Assembly: GCA_001632425.1 (NCBI GenBank)
Contig: KV425654.1
Span: 15,195 to 35,245, forward strand
From: Neolentinus lepideus HHB14362 ss-1
Taxonomy: Eukaryota; Basidiomycota; Agaricomycetes; Gloeophyllales; Gloeophyllaceae
Reading direction: 5' to 3'
Length of the DNA: 20,051 nt
Position 1 is the first letter of the stretch, and every line of letters begins with the position of its first letter. A model generated the notes under the pieces. It was not told the origin of the DNA and ran no database searches. It worked only from the letters and a program-made list of their open reading frames with translations. The translations under genes and the position numbers were made by a program. Shown here in pieces: positions 10,548 to 19,803 of the stretch.

Positions 10548-11136
10548 GCGGCTGATCAGCGGGTATATCCATTGAAAGGAGATCCATCCCCAGATTGATG
10601 TGTAGTCCTTGGGTGAAACTGTCTCACTGATATTCACCAGCTTGCTCGGGACAGCCATGGGCATTTGCAAGACCAAGACTAGCATGGTGGTGATACCTAT
10701 CAGATCCGCGATTGACGCCACAAAGACGAGCAGACTGAGTAGTGGGATTTGGTAGACATTGTGGTTGTACAGCACTGTGACAAGAAAAGCTATGCTGAAA
10801 ATAAAATGGATGGAATACAGCATAAGCAAGTCCCAGTGTGGTGTTGCCTTCGGGTGAAGGATGGGTGTCAGAGCCATGTAAAGCCCAGTTGCTTGTCTAC
10901 TAAGTCATATTTAGGAGGTGCTGTATCAAGCCTAATCGCAATTGCCTCTGTATTGAGCATCCGGTACCTGAAGATTTTGAGAACACCATCAATGCACTGT
11001 CAATGCATTGTACAGTTGTTAATGCTATGTCGTCAGTTGTAAGACAACACCAAAGGTAGCGATGAGAGTCAAGCCACAGTAGGCAACAGGAAAAATCAGA
11101 AAAAGCTTGGGATAATGGGTGATGGAGTCTACTCAC
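10548..11136 (-). pseudogene. ABC transporter relic, part 1: N-terminal membrane region to start of TMD1
   Basis: This is the 5' end of the relic. At 10900-11136 a hydrophobic stretch is readable (FPVAYCGLTLIATFGVVLQ in one frame), followed by PPKYDLVDKQLGFTWL. At 10548-10877 several hydrophobic helices occur, for example LLMLYSIHFIFSIAFLVTVL and IADLIGITTMLVLVLQMPM. They are followed by the conserved entry to TMD1, VSPKDYTSIWGWISFQWIYP and then LISR. The coding sequence stops exactly at the E2 insertion after the Arg codon. The true start codon is not clear; a strong donor-like GTGAGTAGAC lies near 11134, so a first exon may lie further upstream. Confidence 0.8.
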
Positions 11137-11745
11137 ATATTATACACTATATAGTGCTTACAATGTATGCAGCATCATGGTAAAACCGGAGGAAGTCCAG
11201 GATTACTGACATTTCGACGCACCTGTCACGTCACGGTCACGTTGCACCCTGCGTCCAAATGAGTGGACCGGGCACTCCACACTGTGGACAATATTATGGC
11301 TCTCTGAAGCCATTTCACATGTTGCACAAAACATGAAAGTTGTTCCAGTTCACATTATCTAATGCACCTTCTTGACAGAATTTTAAGAATACTAGTAAAA
11401 TCTTGAATTGACTGCATTATATTAAGATCTAAGCTACCTGTACAAAATTGGTCAAGTACATGCACTGCTAGATAACTGAAAAAGTGAATCTGCACCAAAA
11501 TTGTGCCAGATGGGGTAGTATCTACACAGATATTCTGACCGCCGTTTTTTGAGCAGCGGTTTGGCTGGGAGCCAAACATGTACAAATAATACTGTTTCCA
11601 GTCGAGGATTGCCCATCCCCACTTGCAGCATTTCATTTCCTCCGTCATGTGATCGGTCCAAATTCTGTGCCTGATGATTCTCAGTGAATGCTGTGTTTGT
11701 TTGAACGTCTTTTCTATGCAGTGTACCCTGAACCAAGGTAAACAA
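11137..11745. other. Intergenic region between the ABC relic and the DM9 gene
   Basis: This is the shared upstream side of the minus-strand transporter relic and the plus-strand DM9 gene. I see no further transporter exon that I can support. A 159-codon minus-strand frame (11355-11834) mostly lies antisense to the DM9 gene's 5' end and has no recognisable domain. In-frame ATGs at 11674 and 11716 could extend the DM9 protein by 24 or 10 residues. CpG-containing repeats such as CACGTCACGGTCACG occur near 11226-11240. Confidence 0.45.
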
Positions 11746-12644
11746 ATGACTCGCCTTCGTCGCAGTGTAGACTCTTCGTCTTCTTCGTCCTCATCCTCCG
11801 ACAGCAACTCTGGCCATAAACCCCACACAGACAAGAAGAATTGTCGCTCTGGTCATGCCGATTTCCCGAGTCCCGCGCAGCATCAATCCAGGCAGATTTC
11901 CGTTCCTCCGTTCCCAGTACCGGATGTTAACTTGACGCAGCACCAGCGGTCCTTCATGGCCAGCGAACTTAGCGAAGCAGACCAACAGCTACACTTTCCT
12001 CTCGGGGGAACGCATCCTGCCAGCGACCACCCGCCTCCGTACAAGGCACCACCACCCCCGCCATCTGGCTATCGACTTCCTTTGACTACCACATCTGCTT
12101 TCCCGCCTATAGAGCAAGCTGGTCGTCCACCATGCCTCGATGCAGACGGAACGTCGCCTGTGTTCATAGGGTCAGCGATCTTCCCGAACTCGGTGCATCC
12201 ATGCAAGATCGCGCCAAATCTTAGCCCGCCTTGTCGTGTGCCATACGGAGGCGGGGAACATGAGCATAATGGCCGGTACGATCTGCTACCATTTACGCCC
12301 GAGAACATGGAGTGGGTGTCTGCATCTTACGGCCGCGTCCCTCCGGGGAGGACACCTGTAGAGGGCGGATATGAGGAGGGCGGCGCGAAACTCTATCACG
12401 CTCTTGCTCAAGTCAATGGGGTTCATGTCCCAGGAAAAGCAGGTGAACATCTGGTGCGCATATGTTTTGAAATGTTTTTGCATATGCTCCTGCTCATCTC
12501 GAGATTGCGTCTAGGGTGGCTGCAATGTTGCTTTCGATTGTCGCGAGCATGTCATCAGGGAGAACTATGCTATCCTGTACGTTGTTGACCCCGCTGAAGT
12601 ACTGACGTCTCTGATAGTCTCTATCTTGTAGATGCTGGAAATGA
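11746..12644 (+). CDS. DM9 (DUF3421) domain protein with Pro/Ser-rich N-terminus
   Basis: The model has three exons: 11746-12453, 12515-12576 and 12632-12644, giving 260 residues. Intron 1 (61 bp) is GTGCGC..TCTAG. Intron 2 (55 bp) is GTACGT..TTGTAG with a CTGAC branch site, and splicing yields the family-like ending ENYAILCWK. Residues 1-129 are low complexity: nine consecutive Ser near the start, then PPPYKAPPPPPSGY, which contains a PPPY (WW-binding type) motif. Residues 130-260 carry two DM9 repeats: FIGSAIFPNSVHPCKIAP with VPYGGGEH, then MEWVSASYGRVPPGRTPVEG, GAKLYHALA, PGKAGEHLGGCN and DCREHVIRENYAIL. DM9 proteins of animals are lectin-like or stress-associated; the role in fungi is not established. 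There is no signal peptide. I chose the start at 11746 because MTRLRR begins the low-complexity region; 11674 and 11716 are alternatives. Confidence 0.83.
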
Positions 12645-13582
12645 ATACATGTGAAGGTTATTTAACAGATGTGCTGTGTATTTGTCTCATTTTGTGTTGT
12701 GGGTGAACGTGTTGTCCGAAGCCAACAATCGGGCTCTGGATGTTCGTGTACTTTAGGCTGGGACTCTTAGCGCACCACCGTCAGATTGTATCTTTTACAC
12801 CCAGAGACTAAGTGTTCACACTTGAGCTTTGCGATTCTTAGTATTCCCTTACCGTATACTGCGAATTATAGATTGGCTTCCTATACCGCGATATACATAC
12901 ACTGCACTTTGATGCAGGTCGAGGGATTAAATTTTGAATTTGCGTCCCAGCAGTTGCAAGTTCGTGTACAATGTCATCGGGAATCACCAGAGAACGAGAC
13001 GATACAATTTCTTCGTGAATGCTGTTCGTACGATGCTACATACGTACACAATATTTCGTCCAAGACTCAGAGACCAAAGTAAGGCGGTGGGATTCTCCGT
13101 CGGTGATATTGCTCCAAGAATTTTTTTCTGACAATATGCTAGGCACTAACACGCCAGAACCGGGCCGCGTCTAGGTTAACGTTGATGCCGCATTACCGAC
13201 AGCTGTGATATACAGATCTAGAATCGCGCCTGGGATCGCGGGCCGTGGCAGTCTGGCAGACTGTGAAAACCGGCGATGAATCAAGTTGCCGACATGAGCG
13301 CCTGAGCGCCTACTTGAACGCACAACCGTCACAGCATTACATGTTCACAGATGCGCGGAGCATGTGTACACCCCGCTACACCTAATTGTCTCAGTTATAC
13401 GAATGTCTTATCTCTTTCCTGTCCACAGGTAGCCACAGATACGCAGGGAAGAGTCTGAACGCACCTTTGATGTTGAGCAACCCCTCTTGACGCGGCATAT
13501 CACGAAGCCAGATGGTCCCAGAGCAGGTGAGTGAAGCCAACGCGCCCACAGATATGCGAAGTGACGCTCCTCTGGGGACAAG
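12645..13582. other. Intergenic region, with possible decayed 5' exons of RasGAP copy A
   Basis: Nothing is recognisable at 12645-13430. Between about 13430 and 13582 there may be remnants of the coiled-coil exon of RasGAP copy A: one frame reads FDVEQPLLTRHI, which loosely matches [13 protein letters not shown] of copy B, but stops interrupt it. A donor-like GTGAGTGAAG lies at 13527 and would pair with the AAG acceptor ending at 13582. Confidence 0.35.
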
Positions 13583-15039
13583 GAAGGACTCGCTGATACC
13601 CTGGATCCTGACCGTGCCAAGTTCCAACAATACTGCCGTATGTTTTCGATCCTCAGAGAGAACCCTGAATGTGTCGCGTCTCTCTGTCGGGCCGTGAAGA
13701 TGTCGGAGATTGGCCATCTCCTTCAGACAATCATGTTCAGTTTGTATGGAACGGAAGGTGATGAACGGACAGAACAGCTCCTCATGTCTGTCTGCGAGTC
13801 CGTTCTGTCGGTCCAGTTTGAAGCGTCCACCGAATTTGCATCTCTCCTGCGGGCCAATACGGCGACCTCCCGTCTGCTGATAACATATACTCGTCGCGCG
13901 GCAAATAAAAACTACTTGAAATCCGTCTTGACGGCTCCGATCAGCATGCTGATTGACCAGGACGATATCGATCTCGAAATAAACACTGCAAAGGTCCGAA
14001 TTCACCTGTTGTGTACAACGTGGATCATGCCATAATTGATAGCAGCACTAGGTAGGCTATGAATTGCAGAGCCAGGTGGCTATGGGACAGGAAGGTTCCG
14101 AGCCAACCTCAGTGCCTCCCTCGGAAGCCTCGGATATGAGCATTCCTGATGAGGACGTGCAAACCTTGGTGGCAGAACGTATCGGGCGGCTCCAGGAGAT
14201 CGCGGACCGGTTTCTATCTGCCATCATTAATAGCAAAGACAGTATTCCACACGGGATACGAAGAATTTGCGAACAAATCCGAGCCCTGTCGTGTGTGAGT
14301 AGCACGTGAGACTTCAACTTGTCAAGGTGTTGATCTGTTATGCTTATATCCATTACCTGAGCAGCGCAGATATCCCGAAGCCACAGATGACGCGGTTACG
14401 TCTCTCATTGGGACCTTCTTTTTCCTCCGTTTCACGAACCCCGCAATTGTGACCCCGCAGGCGTATCACCTCGTGGAGGGCGTGCCGCCGAAATATTCGC
14501 GAAGAACACTGACGCTGGTGCGGTGTCCGTGGTTCGGAAGGTCTGAACCTCTGACTAATTAACGCATGCTGTAACAGGTAGCGAAGATGCTGCAGAACTT
14601 GGTGAACAAGCCTTCCTATGTGAAGGAGCCGTATATGGCACCTCTTCACCCTTTCATCGAAAAGAACGGGCCTCGCTTGGCCCGCTTCTTGTCCGACATC
14701 TGTGTCATCGACGATTACAATCAATATACTGCCGTGAGGATTTTGCTTCTTGTTAATCACTAGATCTGACTTAAATAACCTGTCCAAGGACACCCCTTCA
14801 TCCATTCGCGTTACCCATAACGAGATGTACAACACTCACAGGCTGGTGTCCAAATATATTGACGACTTGGTAGGCCGCAAAATGCTTAAAGCATATGAGC
14901 TTATTTTTCATCTTCCGCATAGGAACCCCAAAGTATTAGCGATAAGTTGCGATGCCTCTTGGATGAACTCGGCGAAGCGCCAGATGCGTTGCCTCGGAGT
15001 GACGATCAAGTAGTCACATTGCCACTCTCTCTTTTATGA
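13583..15039 (+). CDS. RasGAP paralogue A, 5' end unresolved and C-terminus truncated (possible pseudogene)
   Basis: Exons 13583-13993, 14052-14294, 14365-14517, 14578-14733, 14789-14869 and 14923-15039 read as a RasGAP domain collinear with copy B. It keeps the arginine-finger region FASLLRANTATSRLL (Arg at 13850-13852) and the signature [17 protein letters not shown] near 14419-14469. The exons matching copy B exon 5 total 103 codons, exactly as in B, but A has an extra intron at 14518-14577. Donor GTCCGA at 13994 and acceptor CCAAG at 14788 are weak. No upstream start exon is readable; the first in-frame ATG is at 13640, which would give 367 residues. The protein stops at 15037-15039, where B continues. 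RasGAPs speed GTP hydrolysis by Ras. The open frames across the catalytic core suggest past or present selection, but the ends look eroded. Confidence 0.75.
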
Positions 15040-15752
15040 ATGCTAAATTGACTCAAGTCTTTATTCGTCTTGTCAATTCAACTCCTGTATGGCATAATCA
15101 TCTTGTGAAGTTCCGGAATGTCTGTTCTACCCTGAGTCCAGTCCCGTGAGCTATAGCAACGGTGTCGACGTGGCATATTCCAATCCTGGAGGCCCCAGGA
15201 AAAGACATATCAGCAGCGTTGCTGGAGCAAGCCCAAACATCATGAATCATGATCAGCTCAGCTGCGCAGGCAAGGTTATGTAGGTCTGGCTAACCGGACC
15301 CAAGTTGGCATGTTGGATATACTCGGGCCTCCGTCTCGCACTGTGGAAGGATCGTAGTCAGAATGTTTGACAATCGTTTCATGTTTGCTACAGACAGAGT
15401 AGTATTAGACAGTTCATGCCAGAGCCAACTCCGAGTAGATAAGAGCAGTACAATTGGCAAAAGAGGCTGTGGGAGCATCAAGCTTCGTTTACTACTTGGT
15501 CGCGTCCGACCCCTCTGCGGTTGTCTCGCCATCTCCTCTACTCCCAGCCTCGTCTCTCCGGCTACCGTCTGTCCTTGCTTTCTTCTCTTCTAAATAATAT
15601 TCCTCCCAGAATCGACTGTACTACTTGGCTGCACGCGCTGGAACCGCTCGGTCTGCCTACAACGACTTCTTGTTCCGGCTGATCCATCACTGCTACGACT
15701 GTTCGCAATCTCACTTCTGTCGATTTTCGTTTATAACTAGTCTGCTGTCATC
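15040..15752. other. Intergenic region with a RasGAP relic at its left edge and the copy B promoter at its right
   Basis: At about 15031-15072 the sequence TTTTATGAATGCTAAATTG resembles the copy B segment at 17617-17662 (AKLTQVFIRL versus [12 protein letters not shown]). About 80 bp are missing relative to B. This is a remnant of the lost C-terminus of copy A. The rest shows no gene I can support. A pyrimidine-rich tract at 15563-15592 (CTTGCTTTCTTCTCTTCTAA) upstream of the copy B start is typical of fungal core promoters. Confidence 0.5.
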
Positions 15753-18030
15753 ATGTCTTACACCGAAGCCACCTCACCATCGGGTAGTATGTCCTCGAGG
15801 CGATTAACCAACCGCAACACCAACCGCTACAGTGTTACGGCGCTATTTAGCATGGCGGCGGAGCAGGATGCCGACGTTGACGATGAACTGGCGCGAGGTA
15901 CGTATTCATTTGAATGACTAATTACTTGTACGCCTGATCATTTGTAGCCCAGAAACGGTTGAGGGAGCTGAAGGCGCGTATATCCGCCCAATCCAAAAAG
16001 AACTTCGTGCTCGAGCGGGATGTGCGCTACTTGGATTCACGGATAGCTCTGCTGATTCAAAATCGAATGGCGCTTGACGAGGTGTGTAGTAGGTCTTCTA
16101 TCAGGAGCTAAAGTGCATCTGACTTCCTTGGTAGCAACATGAAGTCGAGAAGCATCTCGAAGAAGTCGATCCGACAGAGGGACACTATCCTGACGACCGC
16201 AAGCTCCAACAGTATTCCAACCTCTTCTTTCTGTTACAATCCGAGCCTCGGCATATCGCAGCATTATGTCGTCTCGTCTCGTTATCTGAAATCGACACTC
16301 TGCTTCAGACCGTTATGTTCACACTATATGGGAACCAGTACGAGAGTCGGGAGGAGCATTTGTTGCTAACAATGTTTCAGTCTGTGCTTTCTGCCCAATT
16401 CGAGACTGCAACCGAGTTTGGTTCGCTATTACGAGCCAATACCCCTGTATCTCGTATGATGACGACGTATACACGGCGAGGGCCTGGTCAGAGTTATCTC
16501 AAGAGCGTGCTGGCCGATCGAATTAACAGCCTAATCGAGCACAAGGCGCTTAATTTGGAGATAAACCCTGTGAAGGTACGTTCCTACTTATAATCCCATG
16601 CTGCACATCTAAGGCCCCACTAGGTCTACGAGCAGATGGTGAACCAGATCGAGGAGGAAACGGGCTCGTTACCACCGAATTTGCCACGAGGTGTACCACC
16701 GGAGGTCGCACAGGCGAACCCGGATGTGCAAACTATTATTGCTCCTCGACTGACGATGTTGATGGAAATCGCAAATAGCTTCCTATTGACAATCATCGAC
16801 AGCATGGAGACTGTGCCGTACGGTATTCGGTGGATATGCAAGCAAATTCGGAGTCTAACACGGGTGAGTATGTGCCGATACATCTATCTTGTGCGTAGCC
16901 CTGACCCATCTGATCCAGAGAAAATACCCTGACGCAACTGATCACGCTATTTGCTCTCTTATTGGTGGTTTCTTCTTTTTGCGATTCATCAATCCTGCCA
17001 TCGTCACTCCTCAAGCCTACATGCTCGTCGAAGGCGTTCCCGCTAAGCATCCTCGCCTAACGCTGACCCTCATTGCGAAAATGCTTCAGAATCTTGCTAA
17101 CAAGCCCTCGTATGCCAGAGAGGCATACATGATGACTCTACACCCTTTCGTTGAGAATAACAAGGTTCGGATTAACCAGTTCTTGAACAACCTTTGTGAA
17201 GTTGGCGATTTCTACGAGACTCTTGAGGTACGTGCAATAGATGTCTTTTATTGAGATCTTGTCCATCTGATATCATTCAATCGGTAGATGGACCAATACA
17301 TGGCACTATCCAAGAAGGATCTAGTTATTCATATCACGCTCAACGAAATGTACAACACACACTCCCTTATTTTGCAACATGTTGAAACTCTTGTGAGTAT
17401 TCTCTCCTTTGACTACATTATATCTGCTAATGTCCTCTTGAGTCTCCCGATGATAAAGAACATTTGCGAATACTCACCGATGAGTTAGGTCCTGCACCTC
17501 CCAAGGTGCCTCGGAAAGAGAACCGCACGATTGAGCTGCAACTGTACAGTCGTTGGGAGACGCCGATCCAGGACATTCAAACGACTCTCATGGACTCTGC
17601 GTCATCGAGCGACATACTTTACATGGAAGCTAAGTCAACATTTGTGCAACTGATTCGTTCCCTCCTCGGCGTTGCCGACAAGCGCCCGTACAATCTCGCG
17701 GCCATCTCGAGGGCTCCCTCGCGCACTTCTATGTCGTCACCCTCGCCCTTCCTCCCACGAACCTCAGCGGGGGCACGCAGATGGTCGATCTCCTGTACCT
17801 CGTGCTCGCCGAGTGCTGTGCTGCAGCGCAACGTCGAGACGGAGGAGGTGCGCGTCGTCAGCGTCGCGTTTCCGTGCCCTGACCGCGGTGGGAAGGTCGC
17901 GACGCTTTTGAGCGCGTACCTGAACCTGTTGTTCTGCCCCAACTCCGTGCGCCCGCTGACGTTTGACGAGGCGCTGGGAAGGACGGGTGTTGGGCTGTTC
18001 AATGCTGCGGTCTACATGCTTGACTACTAG
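15753..18030 (+). CDS. Ras GTPase-activating protein (Gap1-like), copy B
   Basis: Seven exons (15753-15897, 15948-16081, 16135-16575, 16624-16863, 16919-17227, 17288-17392, 17443-18030) keep phase and give 653 residues. Introns are 48-60 bp. Residues 49-90 form a likely coiled coil ([20 protein letters not shown]). The RasGAP domain spans roughly 110-430, with the arginine finger at R193 in [15 protein letters not shown], and [17 protein letters not shown] with R342. The order resembles fungal Gap1/IQGAP-type RasGAPs that switch off Ras in mating and growth signalling. The start [11 protein letters not shown] is the first in-frame ATG and follows a pyrimidine-rich promoter tract. After about residue 545 the GC-rich C-terminus does not resemble the usual RasGAP_C coiled coil. 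The coding-like frame appears to switch twice (see findings), so the end of the model is uncertain. Confidence 0.88.
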
Positions 18031-18307
18031 CCTTGGATGGCTGGTTGTGTCGTAGGGAGAAGCGGATATGTAAGAGCGATGTTTTCTTGTGTTCATGTGT
18101 ATTGCAATTGTAAGATCGATGTGTTTATTTAATTCTTTAACTAGATAATAACGATCTTCATCAGAGTTATACTATGTTCGTCGAGTTTTTCTTTTTGAGT
18201 CACAGCGGTGGCTAGCCCTAACCATAGCTACTGCACTAAATTTAGCCCACAGATGGTCGGATGAAACTGCAGATAAATCCTCCGTACCCGCTATAAACCA
18301 TGTTGAT
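18031..18307. other. Convergent intergenic region
   Basis: This 277-bp AT-rich stretch lies between the convergent 3' ends of RasGAP copy B and the minus-strand gene. It contains TTTATTTAATTC and similar A/T runs suited to 3' processing, but no defined terminator. No gene is seen. Confidence 0.5.
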
Positions 18308-19803
18308 TCAAGGCCGAGCGGCGACAGCGACCTGGAGTAGAACCAACACGGTACTCAATAGTCCGGCAGAGTATGCTACCATCCTGTAAGTCCCGGTACA
18401 GTCTACAGAGAAGACCGGTAGCCTCACCTGCAATGGTAAATCCACCGCTGTAGTCACCGAAATGGTGCCCATACCAAAGGGCAAAAATGGTTGCCAGGAG
18501 CATACCGAGCAGGCACACCATGATCAGAGGCGCCATCCACCACGACTCCATGAATTCCAGCCCATATTCGGGGTCTTCCGAGACTATGTTCCCTACGTAC
18601 TGCACAAGCGCGCGACTGGGCCGATGTGAGCTGGCCTTTGATTGGATGTCATACGAGTCCAAACTGGACTGGACCGACTCGCACCAGCCCGGACCCCTGC
18701 ACTGACTGACACGGTAAGATTGCATGTTAAGGAATTCGAGGAGGCTGCCCACCTTTACCAGTGATATGGCTCTGTGTTTCGATTGATTCCCAGTTAGTCA
18801 GCGATACCGTGATGTGTGTACGCCACCTCAATTTTCTGGCGAGCAGCCACCTTCTCCAAGGGCTGCGCATCTCGTCATACGCAGAGACCAGGTACAGCCG
18901 GAGCTGCTCGTCGTCCCGATTCCGGTGGACCAGCATGCTGATGTGGCTTCGCGGCTTCAGGTGCAGCGTTACCTCGGATGTGTCCACGGGCTGACAGCGA
19001 CGATCAGTCGAGAACGTGCTAGGTATTGAATGGATGGACGAAGCTCACCAGTTCGATGTTCCCGTTGGAGAAAATACCATACTCCCCGTTTTGGTGCTGT
19101 CCACTAGTGGCAGGCTCCATTCGTGGATCAGAAACGTTAGCTCCCCGTTCAGCGTCGAGATCAGGACCACCGGGAGGATACGCATGAATCGACGAAGCAT
19201 AGCGGTCGGGGGTAACACCTGCATCTCTTTCCGATACACCGGGCTCGGTATGGTTTTCAGTATCTTCTCTGGGCCTCGAATGTGATGGGGTTACCGAGGC
19301 AGACTGATATGTCCGGTGAGAAGGAAGAGGCCGAAGATCCCTTCACGCAGGGGGGGTCACCTGAGGTGTCCACTCCGGGCTCTGGAGAATCTCTTCTTCT
19401 TTGCCGTAACGCTGTCGGCGCATCTTTTAGTGCCTGCATCACATACGTGGCGGCAGAATCTTAGGCGGCACGACGAGAGGGGCCTACACCCCGTCCATGC
19501 TATACTCCATCAACTGCGTGGGATAGCATAATAAGGGGGGTGATGCGTTCTTAAAGGCGTATCTCACTCACTCCTCGCGATAGCTGTCCAGTAGGGCATA
19601 TGTGCGGGTCCAGAGGCCTGTATCTCCCATGTCAACACAGAACCGGAAGCTTGCGTCTGCAGCTGATTGTTAAGAAGGATTCGGGCTACACGCAACCTTT
19701 GAATAAATGCATCCACACAGGCTATAAAGTACTCTCTTATCCGCACCATCGCTTTGCGCCATCTTCGATCACTGAACTGATAACAGGGTCTGCGACAACT
19801 CAA
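18308..19803 (-). pseudogene. Unidentified fungal protein with C-terminal membrane segment; frame disrupted
   Basis: Minus-strand exons with family-like composition can be followed. Exon 19572-19803 reads FSDRRWRKAMVRIREYF and later PAHMPYWTAIAR. Exon 19049-19303 holds a disordered Ser/Pro/Glu linker ending NGEYGIFSNGNIEL. Exon 18759-18990 reads VDTSEVTLHLKPRSHISMLV and RDDEQLRLYLVSAYDEM. Exon ~18430-18705 has a hydrophobic helix (MAPLIMVCLLGMLLATIFAL) followed by GDYSGGFTIAG. The final exon reads MVAYSAGLLSTVLVLLQVAV and stops at 18308-18310. Introns 18991-19048 and ~19304-19360 keep phase. The junctions at about 19571, 18758/18706 and 18420/18375 do not, and the exon near 19440-19510 reads through TAG and TAA. 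I do not recognise a characterised family; the architecture is that of lineage-specific basidiomycete membrane proteins. It may be decayed, or my exon model may be wrong. Confidence 0.55.

Larger units (their letters stand above)
1440..11136 (-). pseudogene. ABC transporter (fungal MRP/ABCC, Yor1-like) pseudogene, interrupted by three insertions
   Basis: Read on the minus strand, this locus spells out a full-size ABC exporter in the expected order: N-terminal membrane segments, TMD1, NBD1, a charged linker, TMD2 and NBD2. Diagnostic pieces include WGWISFQWIYPLISR before TMD1, ADVQHLWFG and AIYAKALKTKDF in TMD1, TASGKT (Walker A), AAQSPWL (Q-loop), LSGGQKAR (signature) and VLLDDPLSAV (Walker B) of NBD1, and GRTSSGKST of NBD2. 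Typical 50-bp introns with intact splice sites remain, for example 1764-1815, 4187-4238 and 5631-5680. The gene is dead. Three insertions split it, in-frame TGA codons occur at 9052-9054, 8830-8832 and 3984-3986, NBD1 has a frameshift near 5750, and NBD2 lacks its signature motif. Such proteins pump drugs or conjugates across membranes using ATP. The assignment to the MRP/Yor1 branch is by domain order and motif memory. Confidence 0.9.

Noticed and set aside
11355..11834. A 159-codon minus-strand open frame with an acidic N-terminus
   Set aside because: Its 5' end is antisense to the Ser-rich start of the DM9 gene (poly-Ser reads as an Asp/Glu run), and the rest has no domain-like pattern.
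12454..12588. Read-through extension of the DM9 frame past residue 236
   Set aside because: Splicing at 12454-12514 and 12577-12631 gives GGCN..REHVIRENYAILCWK, the expected domain ending; the read-through peptide does not.
13391..14005. A 204-codon minus-strand open frame
   Set aside because: It lies antisense to the RasGAP copy A catalytic exon, whose plus-strand reading matches copy B closely.
17619..18096. Minus-strand open frames of 110-127 codons opposite the RasGAP B C-terminus
   Set aside because: High GC leaves all frames open here; third-position bias favours plus-strand frames.
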